Of a stretch of 64,000 nucleotides of DNA, positions 23,489 through 37,200 are shown in pieces. The notes under the pieces were generated by a model, which made no database searches, had not been told where the DNA came from, and saw only the letters and a list, made by a program, of their open reading frames with translations. The position numbers were made by a program, and so were the translations under genes. Each line of letters begins with the position of its first letter. Position 1 is the stretch's first letter. Origin of the DNA: Aphis gossypii. Taxonomy: Eukaryota > Arthropoda > Insecta > Hemiptera > Aphididae. The DNA lies in NCBI RefSeq assembly GCF_020184175.1, contig NC_065530.1, positions 55,219,260 through 55,283,259 of the forward strand. The letters are read 5' to 3'.

Positions 23489-26400
23489 ATGAGTGATAAT
23501 CCAGGTAAGTTTTTATTTAATTTAAAAAAAAGTGATTCATGATGAACTTATAGTTTAATCTTATACTTACTTACCAAACAGAAACATCTAGACCAAAACG
23601 ACAAAAAGTTGGACAAACAAGTCGTTTTGAAGCATTAGCGAAATTGAAAAAGTTAAAAACGGATGGAACTAAGCATAAATATGAAGTAGAACCTATGAAA
23701 AATGTTTATGAGGAAATTTCAGAACAAGAATACACAGATAGGGTGGTTAAACGACAACAAGATAATTGGATTGTTGATGATTGTAAATAAATTTAATTTA
23801 CTTTACATAAGAAAATCAATAATAATGTTAATATTTGAATATTAAATTTTTTCTACTAGTTGATGTTGATGGATATGTTGAAGATGGAAGAGAAATTTTT
23901 GATGACGATTTGGACGAAGAATCTATTGCTAAAGAGGAAAAAAAAGGAAGAGGTAAAAAAAGAAATAGAGCTGATAAAAGCTTTGAAGAAGATCTTCCCT
24001 CTTCAAATAGAGATATCCAGAAAATGTTTGCTAATATGCCTGTTAAAAAAAAAAAAGAGGTAAGTAAACTAGATATTTTTAATTTACTATAGAATGTGTT
24101 TTAAATTTAATTATTGAACAGACTACAGTTTATAGAAGTGTTTGTCAACCTTTTTTAAGCAAAACTTCTTTGTCTGTTATTATATTTTTTGATACTAGTC
24201 TTATTTGGCTTTTTATTTTATACTATATCTTTGTTCTTAAAGTAAGTTTGTATCACGATTAAAGATCTTTAATCGTGGTTTGTATTAAGTCAATTGTAAT
24301 CTTTTAGTTAAACATAATACCTAAATTAATTATACAATTATTATTTTTAGTATATCTTTTATAAAATGTATATTTTTTATATTCATACTTTAAATAAATT
24401 CGTTTATTAGGTGCCAGTTAATTTAGATGAAGACGATATTCTTGGTGATTTAATACAAGAATTGGATAAACCAGTAATTACAAAAGCTACACGATTGGTT
24501 CATAATAAAGTTACTGAAAAAATTAAAAGAGAAAATCAAACTAGGTAAAGTTAACAATTTTCATTATTATTGTAAAATTGAAATAAGTATTTTTAATATC
24601 AAATTTAAGTTTAAACATTTTTTAAATTTCTAAAAATAATTTCTTTTATATTTCCAAAATATTAGCTATATTTTAAAACTCACATAAGTTATAACATGAA
24701 TTTGTCTGAGAAGAATTTTAGTGAATTTTATCCTTGCAAGCTTAAACTAATTAATATTTTAATTTTGATTACTTATTATTTTACAGAGGATATTTAGAAT
24801 CATTTTCTACTGGATTAAAATCTCCTCGGCCACCTGTTAATAAAAATATTATAAAAACAGAAAAAGCCAATGAAAATATAGAAAATCAAAGTTTCAAATT
24901 AAATGAACACAATGATGTTAATAAAAATAATTGTGAAACTAAAGAACTTAGTGCTGAATCAATAAAAAAAGTATATTATAATAATTAAGTTGATGATAAA
25001 TATAAGATTCAAATTAGTAATATTAATCAATTTTTTTTTTTTTTGTTTATTTAACATTCAGCCTGTATCACTAACAGAAAATACCATAAAACAAGAATTA
25101 TTTGATGAAAGTATGGATGATTGTATTGATGATTTTGATTTTGAAGAAGCGATCCAGGTATATTATATAAATATCTAAAACAATGGGCATGTATAATATT
25201 TGTAATTATAACTAACATCTTCAAATTTATTTAGGCAGAAAAAAGTTTTATGGAACTAGAAGAATTAAATATAAAAAAAGAGTTGACAAAAACTGAAATT
25301 AAAATTGACTTTGAAGAGACTAAATGGCCCATTGAAAAGTAATACTATTTTCTCATTTTTATTTTTTAAATAATTTGGTTGTAATTGATGGGGGGTTTTT
25401 TTTACAAAGTAAAATTATTGATAGAGTTTTGAAACTTATTTAATTTTTAATTAATAATTTAGAGTAAAACCTCCTTAATATTATTTAAAATAATATTGTT
25501 TATTGTTTCTTTTTCTTTGATTCAATAATTCCAAAATGATATTTATTTAAAATAAAAATTGTATGTTGCTTATATTTTTACTAATTTTTACTGATTTTTT
25601 AAACGGATAATCTAATAAAAATTCTTAGGATACTATAAAATATTATTAGTGTTGCATCTTTATTATAACTATACATACATTTATGTGAATATTTTCATAA
25701 CTATTAGTAATTAAATTGTATTTTGCCTTGTTATTTTGAATACTTGATAGTTCAAAGTGTATTTATGCACTTAACTGTGAATTATGCATAGTCAATTGTA
25801 TAATTATATCTTTGTAACAGATTGTTAGTTAATCAAACAAATTACTCAATTTGATTATAAAAATATACTTTTAACTTCATAAAATGTAAGAATAATTTTT
25901 GATTATATTTTAAGTAATGAAATACATTATTATTACAATTTTTAATGTGGTTTAAAATTAAATAGTGTTCAAGAGGAAGAACAAGTTGCTTTACCACATG
26001 ACATTTCTTCTAAATTGCCTTTGACAACAGATAAGAATGGAACTCAAGTTTGTCATCATTTTTACTTATTTATGATACAGTACACATTTACAGTGGCGCA
26101 ACCAGAGGAGGGGGGTTGTAACTCTTCCTCCCAAAAAAAAAAAAAATTCTCTGAGGCCACAGTACATCTCACAATATATATTATATTAGTGTAACTCACC
26201 AAAAAAATTTTTTCAAGTTGCGCCACTGTACATTAAATTAGTGATGGGCATAATCGAATGATTTCGATAATCGAATGATTAGTAATCGAGACATTTTCAT
26301 AATCGAGAGAATCTCTCGAAAAATCACTCGAAATTAAAATCGTTTTTTTCCTATGAAAACAATAATCGAATGATTAGTAATCGAGTGAATATCTGAAATT

Positions 26401-29400
26401 AAAATAATTTATTCGTATGATAAGAATAATTGACTATTATTACGTATTGAGAGAATCAAAAAATTATTCTTATTTATAAACATACATTGCATTATCTGTA
26501 TTTATTTTTACAACCCATTAAAAATTAAAATATACTAAATCAAATATCAATTACCAGATAATAAATAATAATTCAAAACATTTCAAAATTCGGTTACTTT
26601 AATTTCATAATGGAAATTATTTGATTACTCGATTATTTTTCTCATAATCTAAATATCTCGATTCTTTTTCATAATCGAGATATCTCGATTATGCCCATCA
26701 CTACATTAAATATTAATTATATATTTAAATTCATTAGTTATACTCATTTAAATAAGAATACATTTAAAAATAATAGTATCAAAATATATTTTCCATTGAT
26801 TTTATATAATGATGTTTACTGTATTTAATTATTGCTGTTATTATTCATTAAATAACAATTTGTATAATTTAATCTTAGGTTTTTCGTTTTTTTTATTTGG
26901 ATGCATTTGAAGATGTGTTTAAACAACCTGGAGTTGTATTTCTTTTTGGCAAAGTGAAACCTGTTAATTTTGATACATATGTAAGCTGTTGTGTAGTAGT
27001 TAAAAACATTGAAAGAAGAATGTTTCTACTTCCAAGAAATACAGTAAGATCTAAATTTAAATTTAAAAGTATTTATATTTATTAAATTACTATATTATTA
27101 CAGACATCTGACAATGAAGAAGTAAAAATGGTTGATGTATATAATGAGTTTAATAATCTCACTGATAAGTACCAAATCCAAAATTTTAAATCGCGCAAAA
27201 CTACAAAAAAATATGCATTTGATCTAGCTGATGTTGCAGATGAAAGTGAATATCTGGAAATAAGATATTCTGTTAGTAAATATTAAAATAAATATTAAAT
27301 TACAATTTTCTTATTAAGTTTTTGTTATTTTTCTAGGCTTCACATCCACCTTTGCCTGAAGATTTAAGTGGAAAAACATTTAGTCGAGTATTTGGTACAA
27401 ATACTTCATTCTTAGAACTTCTACTTTTAGATCAAAAGATTAAAGGGCCTTGTTGGTTAGATATTAAAATTCCACAACTTTCAAATAATCCTATGAGTTG
27501 GTGTAAAATAGAGGTAAATATAATATATTTACATTGAGAATTTTTCATTTTGCATTTTACTAATTAATATTCAATAAATTATATTTTATAGGTAGTATGC
27601 CTAGATATGAAAAATATTCAATTAGCACCTACTGCTTCACCGCCACCTGTAGTTATAATGACATTAAATCCAAGAATTACGTACAACAAAAAAACAAAAC
27701 AAAATGAAATAATAATTATAAGTTGTTTGGTGCATACACATTTCCCATTAGATCAAGCTCCACCAACTCCTCTTCATAATCAATTTTTTTGTGGTAATTA
27801 AAATTATATTTTATTATTATTTGAAATGTTATTGGTTATACTATTTCACTTTCTAATAATATATTTTGCCTATAAAATATATATTTTAAAATTTTGCAAA
27901 TTTAAATTGTTATTTTACATAACTATAAAACTATTTTTATATCAATAATTTACAACTACTTAATTATAGTTAAAATACATTTTCATTTTTGAATTAGCGA
28001 TATCACGACCAAGTAATGTACCATGGCCAGTCCGATATCAAGAAGAATTAAAAAAATGTGGAGATCCTTCTAAAATTATAAAAATGGATTCAGAAAGAGC
28101 ATTGCTAACCTTTTTTCTTGCCAAGTTGTCGAAAATTGATCCAGATATGATAATTGGACATGATATATGTAGTCACATATTGTCAACGTTTGTAAATCGT
28201 TTAGAAGCTAATAAAATACAAAATTGGTCAAAAATTGGTCGTCTTCGTAGAACTTTATTTCCCAAAAAAGTAATTATAACATAATTAATATACCAACATT
28301 TTATTTATTGATATCAATTTTTAGGGGAAATTTATTACTGAAAAAAGTGTGCTCAGCGGCAGATTGATTTGTGATACTCAAATTTCTGCAAAAGAATTAA
28401 TTAAAGCAAGGAGTTATGATTTATACTCATTATCTGAGCAGGTATGTTTTATTGATAAATCAGTAGTTATTAATTATACTAACAATTAAGATTCGTGCAG
28501 AGTAAGAAAACTATTAGTTTAAAATTAATGTATGTATTTCTTTTAAATATTTTTGGAACATTTCATAAAACATTCCTTAGATTTTATAAATAAAGTTAGT
28601 ATAAATTATACTTAAATGATTCATTTAATTATGATTTGTGTACAAAGTAATAATAATAATAATAATGAAAAGTCCAAATTAAAAAAATATACCTATTTTA
28701 TTAATTTTATAATTTTATTTTAACTGTATTTTTTAAACTTTTTGAAAATTAAATTAAACTCATTTTTCTTTCTTAATTAATATTTGCAATATAGTGAAAA
28801 GTTTAATTAATATCAAGCTACATCAAACATAACTATTATTTAAGCAACACAAATTTAATTCACTTTCTTTCATATTAATGTGCTTATTTTAAAAGTTAAA
28901 GTTTAAAAATTATAAATAGATATATATTTAATAACATCATTAAATAATTAAATATTAGTTGCACAGAAATTATTTTTAAAGTTTGATTTATTGTTGATAT
29001 TTAATTTTAAGTTATAATAATAGTGAACCTTGCATAAAAGTAAAGTTAAATAGACAAGATTTAACATCTTTATTCTATTTGTTTTTATATAATTAATTTT
29101 AACTTGTAGATTCTCAATGTCAAAGAAAATGAACAGTTTAATTTATCTGATGATGAAGTTAGTTATATGTATTGGTATGTATCTGGAATAAATTAATTCA
29201 TAAAAATATAAAGAAATTTTAAATATATAATATAAATTTACAGTTCCGCTGTATCTTTAATGCAGCTGATCAAATTTACAATTATGGATACTTCTTGCAT
29301 AATGCGCCTCATGTGTCAAATGAATGTACTACCTTTAGCACTTCAAATAACTAAAGTCGCGGGAAATTTACTATCCAGAACCTTAATTGGCGGCCGTGCC

Positions 29401-32400
29401 GAAAGGAATGAATATCTATTATTACATGCCTTTAATGAAAAAGGGTATATACTTCCCGATAAACAGTATAAAAAAAGACCACTGAACAAAGTAAAATTTT
29501 TCCATATGTATACATTTATAATATATTTACATTCTCTAAATGTAATTAGAATGAAGACAATGCAGAAGAGGATTCTAATAAAAAAAATGGCCGTAAAAAA
29601 GCTCAATATTTAGGAGGTCTTGTACTTGATCCAAAAGTTGGTTTCTATGACAAAATGATATTATTAATGGATTTCAATTCACTTTATCCTAGTATAATTC
29701 AAGAATACAATATTTGCTTTACTACAGTTAGCTTTCGAACATTGCTTGCTCAAGAGGTTTGTATAAATTGTGTTATTAAATTTTTAGTTTAATTTATTAA
29801 CATTTTTTTTTTTTTTTTTATTAGGGTGATGATGAAGTAGCTGAATTATTAAAGTTAACTCCAAATCAATCTGTTGCTCGTGGAATTTTACCTGCTGAAA
29901 TTAAGTCATTGGTAGATTCTCGAAGAGAAGTAAAGAAATTAATGAATGATCCAAAAATATCTGCTACACTTAAAGAACAGGTGATTTAATTTATTTTTTA
30001 TTATCTAAATAATTTCATTTTAACTTAAAGTATGACATAGTTACTGTTATTAGTTGATAATTTAGTTAAACTAATTTGCTTAAAAATTAAAATATCAATA
30101 TAAGTTTATATGCCCATTTACCATGATAATATTATTACCTTTAAGTTTGATAATAGGTAAATTGTCTCTAATATTAAATCTAATAGCATACAATTGATTC
30201 CGCTGAACACAAATTTGCTGTCTATAAGACTGAAACAACACATGTGGGTATTAAGTCCTTTTACGTGTATATTAGTATGAAAAGTGTATTACAAATATAC
30301 AAAATACAAATAAGTATTAATTTAATTAAAAAATGTATAGAGTAAAATGTGTTTAGTTTAATGTAGATTATATACAAATATTCAATTAAAGACCAAAATA
30401 TAAATAAAACATTGATTATGAAATAAAATTTAAATGTAAGGTTTACGTTTTAAACTATATTTTGTATTTTTAATTTTGTTATAGTATAATTTGAGGCAAA
30501 CTGCACTAAAACTTACTGCCAATAGTATGTATGGATGTTTAGGATTTACTCATTCCCGTTTTTATGCTAAGCCATTGGCTGCATTAATTACTGCTAAAGG
30601 AAGAGAAATATTAATTAGTACTAAAGCATTAGTTGAGAAACTATCCTTTGAGGTTATTTACGGAGATACAGATTCATTAATGATTAACTCAAACTGTGTT
30701 GACTACGATCAAGTTATGAAAATTGGTTATAAAGTATGTATTTTGTATAATATACTGTTTTCTCGTTATTAAATATTTATTATTTTAATTTTAGATTAAA
30801 GCTGAAGTCAATAAAATGTATAAACAAGTGGAATTAGATATTGATGGAATTTTTAAATATATGTTATTATTAAAGAAAAAAAAATATGCTGCTATATCTA
30901 TATCAAAACTACCTTCAGGTGAATTTATAACTAAGGAAGAGATCAAAGGGTTGGATATTGTGAGAAGGGATTGGTCACAACTATCACAAGAAGCTGGACG
31001 GTAAAATTACACTTATTATTCAACCATATGTTTTAATCATAATACCTATATTTGCTAATTAAACATAATTTAATAAATAGATTTGTCTTGAGACAAATAT
31101 TATGTGATCAGTCTCCTGAAGAAAGAGTATCAAATATTTGTGCTCAATTGGAAAAACTTAGAGCTGATTGTGAGGGAAATAATGTTCCACTTGGACTTTT
31201 GGCCATTAGTAAAACATTAACTAAAGCCCCTCAAGATTATTCAGATGCTAAAGCATTACCACATGTAGCCATTGCTCAACGCCTGAATAAACAAAGTATT
31301 AAATTTAGACAAGGTGATACTGTATCATACGTTGTGTGTGAAGTAAGTTAACTTTTTTATTTTTATTGATAAACTGTAGTTAAGAAATATGTGTTATAAT
31401 TAATAGGATGGAACAAATCTTGCATTTACTCAAAGAGTTTATCATGTAGATGAGCTAAAAAACAATACAAATTTAAAAATTGATTTTAAGTATTATTTAT
31501 CACAACAAATACATCCAGTAATAATGAGACTATGTGCACCATTAGAAGACATTGATGCTAAAATGATTGCTGAATATTTAGGTTTGGTTGTTGTCATCTT
31601 ATGATTTTGCAAAATATAATTATTTTTTTATTAGGCCTTGATCCTGCACAGTACCAAAATCAAAGGACAAAGACCATTTATGAGAATCCACTTGATGAAA
31701 CTGGAATTGATTTGGATGATGCAACGAGATTTAGTGGTTGTGATTTGTGAGTATTAAATTCCTAATATGTACATTAATACTATTAAATGTTGAATTAATT
31801 AATATTTTAAATCATACATTTAGATTTAAATTCAAATGTTTTGGTTGTAAAACTGATCTACAAATATTGGCACCAGCAATTAAAGAGGTATTATTCAAAT
31901 TATAATTTATTTTGCTTAAAAATATAATTTGATCTGATTTAACTTAATGTTTTAGCAAAATGGCAAATTAGAATTTTCCTTGGGAAGATGTTCTAATTTA
32001 GAATGTTATTTTCCACCATTTAAATATATTGGGATGTTGGAAAATATTTTATGGACAAATATAAGGAAACATTTAATGAAGTTTTATAAGGTGATTATTT
32101 TTTGTCTGGATTTTATTTTGATAATCCTATATACAGTAAAACTTACCTTAATGAACCTTCTTTAATTTAATAAGAACATTTTCACTATTTTTTTATTTGG
32201 AAATCTTTGAATAAGCTATACCTATTTAAAAATAATGATAAAACACTCCCTAGATATACTGTCACACAGATAACAAACTCGTTGTCAACACCTATATATT
32301 AAATCATTTAAAACACAAATTATAAGGTAATACTATAACCATATGCTAACTTAACGATAATGACTAAAATATAAACATCATATTTAGCTATGTTTTGTTT

Positions 32401-33293
32401 GTTTTTTTTATTTACTGATTTTGACAAACCTTTTATAAATTTCAAATATTTACTCCCCCTGAATAGCATACATAATTGCTCATGTTTAATTTGTTTTAAT
32501 ATTTTTTTTAGAGTTACTATGTATGTGATGAAAGTACTTGTGATTATAAAAGCAAATATTTGCCACATACAAATAATGAAACATGTTTACAATGTGAATC
32601 TGGAACATTGAAAAAAGAAGTAAGTATCTCAGTAAATATTTTATATCACATTTGTTTGTAATTTCTCAAATTAAGTATTTAAAATATATTTAAACGTGAA
32701 ACCAATTAAATATTATAGTCTTGGTATCTTAAAATTTAATACCATATCATTTCCTCCCTTACTACATAATTTTTTTTATAATAACTGAAAAATACTAAAC
32801 ATATCATTGAACTCAAGTTTGATTATAATTCAAAGTGTAACATAAACTTAAATATTTTTTATCAATAATCATGTGTATAAATATAATTTTTTATAAAAAA
32901 ATGTAATTACCACTTAATATATAAAACACTTTTCTTTGGTATAGTTTCAATTATATAAACCATGGTTAAATAATCTAGAATTGTTATTTATTATATCATT
33001 ATATTAATTTTCCCCTTTAATCAATTATTTATTTACTTAATGAATGGACAATAAACTAATTTGATATATATTTTTATTTTTAGTATTCAGCTGGCGAGTT
33101 ATTGCATCAATTAAGATATTATTTGTTTTTATTTGACATTGACAAAGTATTGTACAGAAACAAGGAAATAAAATTATCAAATGAGGATCCATTATATATA
33201 GCTTATAATAGATTAAAAATTAAAGTTCAAAAAGTGCTTAAACATCATGATTTCTACTATGTTAATTTAAAAGAAATATTGGGCAAATATTAG
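23489..33293 (+). CDS. POLA1: DNA polymerase alpha catalytic subunit
   Basis: Exons: 23489-23504, 23582-23782, 23860-24059, 24411-24544, 24787-24970, 25062-25157, 25235-25338, 25966-26047, 26879-27043, 27104-27271, 27337-27513, 27592-27793, 27998-28269, 28325-28441, 29110-29174, 29244-29490, 29550-29756, 29825-29980, 30485-30733, 30795-31000, 31081-31342, 31407-31581, 31635-31746, 31824-31887, 31956-32090, 32512-32619, 33084-33293. The 4314 nt encode about 1437 aa (human 1462). It carries the pol-alpha N-terminal segment (WIVDD, GYVEDGREIFDDDL near 68-88), an inactive exonuclease fold, family B motif A DFNSLYPSIIQ (851-861), motif B KLTANSMYG (940-948), motif C YGDTDS (990-995, catalytic Asp 992 and 994) and KKKKYAA (1041-1047). 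C-terminal cysteine modules follow: CFGC with RCSNLEC, then CDESTC with CLQC, where the B subunit docks. It makes the DNA part of the RNA-DNA primer in the nucleus with primase. A 16-nt first coding exon supplies the start. Confidence 0.97.
24254..24277. repeat. Perfect 24-bp palindrome
   Basis: CACGATTAAAGA is followed directly by its exact reverse complement TCTTTAATCGTG in POLA1 intron 3. There is no spacer. It could be a hairpin remnant of an element or chance in AT-rich DNA. Confidence 0.85.
26091..26228. mobile_element. Small hAT-like MITE in POLA1 intron 8
   Basis: Terminal inverted repeats CAGTGGCGCAAC and GTTGCGCCACTG enclose 138 bp that include a G-run and a 14-A run. Flanks CACATTTA and TACATTAA agree at 6 of 8 bases, consistent with an eroded 8-bp duplication. 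The termini resemble those of the element at 53842-54115. Confidence 0.75.
26239..26703. mobile_element. hAT-type MITE with exact 8-bp duplication
   Basis: Ends TAGTGATGGGCATAATCGA and its reverse complement bound 465 bp. CATTAAAT occurs on both sides (26231-26238 and 26704-26711), an exact target-site duplication. The interior repeats TCGAATGATT and TCGAGA-type phrases in both orientations. It inserted two bases from the element ending at 26228, in POLA1 intron 8, and does not disturb splice sites. Confidence 0.88.
30183..30260 (+). repeat. Aphid repeat fragment in POLA1 intron 18
   Basis: GATTCCGCTGAACACAAATT then TGCTG and AAGACTGAAACAACACATG, followed by TGGGTATTAAGTCCTTTTAC, matches the piece at 56540-56640 (GATTCTGCTGAACACAGAG). 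It is a decayed family fragment without visible ends. Confidence 0.5.
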
Positions 33294-33524
33294 TTAATAT
33301 TGAATTTTGTATAATACACTTACCTATTTTATTATTAATTAATATTGATAATATATCTATTATAATTTTACTTTTGTCATAAAACCCAAAAAAAACCATT
33401 TTGTATGCTTATTATTTATTATTTATCATTATTTAAATTTTATATTTTTACTCAACATATTTAATGATAAATTACTTTTTTCGATTGTATTATATCTAGT
33501 ATAAATTATAACAGCTATTAATTG

Positions 33525-33530
33525 AATAAA
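33525..33530 (+). terminator. POLA1 polyadenylation signal (candidate)
   Basis: A canonical AATAAA lies about 230 bp after the POLA1 stop codon. In DNA this AT-rich the hexamer arises often by chance, so the call rests on position. Confidence 0.4.
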
Positions 33531-34142
33531 TAATATATTGTAGAATTTGTATATTAAATGTTGTATGTTTAAGATAAACCCATTTATGACTATAGTAAAG
33601 TGTATCCATTTGATAAGATTTATTTTTTTAAACCATCATTGGTACCTATATTGCGATTGACTTTTTGTTATTTCATAATTATAATTTTGTACATTTCAAT
33701 GTTAGGATAATGATCATTTGTTGCATAGTAGATGACCAACTATAATTTGTCTTTACAAGAGTAAAGAGTATCTCAAGTAGTATGGTCAGACTACACTCTT
33801 CGATTAAATCAGTTTTTGTAAATAGCAATTGTTTCTGATGATTGACCACAGTCTAAAAATTGTCTTACTGTATTAATCTTACCAGCGGTTGCTGGAATAA
33901 TAAAATGATGCTTCCAGTAGTATTTTGTTAGTCATACCATTACAGTTGCTCGAGGTTACTTTTATGTAAGATAGAATATATAATATATACCCTATATATT
34001 ATCACTAACTTTTGTTAGTCTATGGAAAATTACCAATATAATTTACCTGCTTCATTAATATAGCTATGATTTTTGATTTATTATAGATGTCTTTAAAAAT
34101 AACAATTTAATAATAAACATCAAAAAAGGTTTATCATTATTA

Positions 34143-34148
34143 TTTATT
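34143..34148 (-). terminator. SLC5 gene polyadenylation signal (candidate)
   Basis: On the minus strand AATAAA occurs 84 bp after the symporter stop codon, a usual distance for a short 3' UTR. POLA1 and this gene are convergent, with about 0.94 kb between their stop codons. Confidence 0.45.
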
Positions 34149-34231
34149 ATATAAAACACATATACCAGATAATATGAATATAAAAAGATCTTCAACAATG
34201 TATTGTGAAAAAAAAAAGTAACCAATTCATT

Positions 34232-37200
34232 TCAACTTAATATTTGATTTAACTCATCTGGACTTCTTATATCCTGTAAAATAATACCAATAATGAATAA
34301 TTGGTAAAATAAAAAAAAACAAAACAAAAAATTATATATAGGTACTATAAAAAACAAACCATTTTGACAAAATTTTTTTTTTTCAATAATAATCCATGCT
34401 TTCTTAATCGTTGGGCAACAAATGGTGTAAATAAATCTGGATTATCACAATGTGCTTCTTTGAAAATTGAACTAACCACAAGTGCAACTAAGAATGTTAC
34501 CAAAAACCCAAGAACTATACAGTATAAATAACTAATGCGATACCAATAATAATTATTATCATTTGGTAACCTTAAAAAAATAAAATTCAGTAAATTAAAA
34601 TATTAGTAATACTTCAGTTTTATAACAATTTATTTCAATCATAATCTCCAAAACTTTGACTACTGTTGGATAAAACAGCAATGTTTTATCATTTTTAATT
34701 TTTTAATTATGAAGTAATAAGTTTGATAAAAATTAAGTTGCTTTACATTATATTTTATTAGTTTAAATTAAAAGTACTATTAAATATTGAATTTATATTG
34801 ATGAAAATAATTTATTATACACTGCTGTATGAACATTCATTATTTCAATGTTATTAAAAATATTTTTTATCATTACTAAACAACATGATGTAATCCACTA
34901 TTTGCTCATCTAGACTTTAAATATTTTTTTACTAATTACAGTAGAATCTCAATTAATTGCCAATCTTGGGACCAAAGCCTTTATGGATAATCGAAAAAAC
35001 GGTTTAACGAGAAACAAACATATGATTTATTATTTTTTCAATAATTATGTCTAATTAACTTCAATACAAAAAAACGTATGGAATCGCAATATAATGTTTT
35101 ATCTCACCCATAAAATGTATATATCACTTATCTAGTGAATATTGCTAGAAAGTTTCAGATAAACTAGCTCACTTATAAAGCAATATGATATTATTGCAGT
35201 ACATAAATAGTGGTGGTTAATCGGTGAATGAATAATCAAAATTGTAGTGATTTTACAATAACTATTAACTACTCATTCTAACTCTAACTTTTAAAAATCA
35301 TAAATGTTGTTTAGAAACGACTTGAAATATTTAGAAAATATTAATGATTGTCTAAATAATTAGTAAGCTGCAATAATAAAAAATCAACAAGCTTAAAAAT
35401 ATAATATAGTTAAGCTGTAATTACTCATTATGTAACAAGGAAGATAGTTGAAGAGTTTCATTTAGCCCTGAACATCCATTTATGTATGTTGGCAAATTTT
35501 TGTCTTTAGGTCTACCAAACCCAATTAAAAATGAAAATACCAAGCCAGTTACAAGCCCAGTCAATGAACCCTACAATAATAAAATAAAGTTAACTGAAAA
35601 TGTATTAAATTAAGTATTAGAAATACAATACTTTTTGGTTAACATGAGGTAATAGTATTCCCAAAGTAAATACTGCCAATACTGGTCCGCCAATCACTCC
35701 AAATATAATCAATGATGTTTGAAGTATTGAGCCCAAATATTGACTCAAAAAAGCTAATAGCAAACAAATTGCACCATAGGTAAGGACTAACATTTTCATA
35801 TAAAATACTCGTTTTTTATCTGAAATCTCTTGTTTCATAAAAGGCTATATATAAACAGTAGTTATTATTTTAATATGCATAACAATTAATAACATTAGTA
35901 ATTAAAATATACCTTAAGATAATCTTCCATTGTAACTGCAGCTAAAGAATTAAGCACTGGTGAAACAGAACTTAGTGCAGCTGAGAATATACCAGCAACA
36001 AATAAACCAGTTAATCCTGGAACTGAGCCCATAGTATCTGATACATACAAAGGCATTAACTGGTCACCGCGTGATATACGACCTGACCTTTGGAAATTTT
36101 TTTGTTACAACTTTATTCTAAACTTGTAATATAATAGAAATGAATACTTGATAGGATCACAATCGTGGTATTTTGAAAACATTGCCAACCCAGAAAAACT
36201 TGTTGAAATAGATAGCAATGACAAAAGGGGTAGGCTACACCATAAAGATTTCACAGCTGTATTGTAGTCTTTCATAGTTAAATACCTCTGTACTTGTGTT
36301 TGATTAATTGCATACAATGAAACATAGGTAAACATACCACCAATCACCAGACTAAACCAACTATGTCTTTCTGTGGGATCTATATTAAAACTAAAATATT
36401 TTTACAATTTAAAAAATAAATTATTGAATGGTTGTAACAAGGTCATCTTTGTTGTTAATATGAAATATCATTTTTATTAATGTTTTAATATACTTTAATG
36501 TTCTATTTTCTATCTAAATTTAAAATTGAATGTACTTATTAAATTCAATTCGTCCATATTTATCAGCAATCTTCCAAATTTGTGATATTCCACCAGTTTC
36601 ATACATAGCAACTCCAATTACAGCAAATATTGAAGCAAACATAAGTAATGACTAAAATTTTAATTGAAATAAATAAAGTTTGATTATTGAAATAAACTAG
36701 GTAATCAAGCCGAGTTCTCGCTAACTCATATTATTTTATACATATATAAATTAACTAACATTTTCAAACACATTATACATAAATGACACAATTCCACAAA
36801 CTAGTGTGAATCTGGCTTTAATTGAATATTAAATCTAATAGAATAACTGAATAAATATGTTGTAAATAGAAGAAAAAAATCTCCAAAATAAAAATTGTAG
36901 AATTTTTGTACTTTTATAATAATAATAAAAAAAAAATTTAAAAAGGTAAAATATTAAGTATAATGGTATTATTATTAATAATAAAAAATTAAGAGTGATA
37001 TTCCTATGAAAGTACTATGTAGGTACACAATATAAATTATAAAACTTATTTTCAATAAAGGTGTCATAACAATAATAAATATGGTAATGTATAAATGAAA
37101 ACGAAACTCCTAGAAAATTTGACAATTTATAAATTACCTATATTCTATATTATGATTTATACACATACTTATTTTTGTATACCAAGTAGTTCTTTTATTG

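Noticed and set aside
28084..28269. Pol alpha exonuclease domain lacking catalytic acids
   Set aside because: Loss of proofreading residues is normal for all eukaryotic Pol alpha, so it is not unusual.
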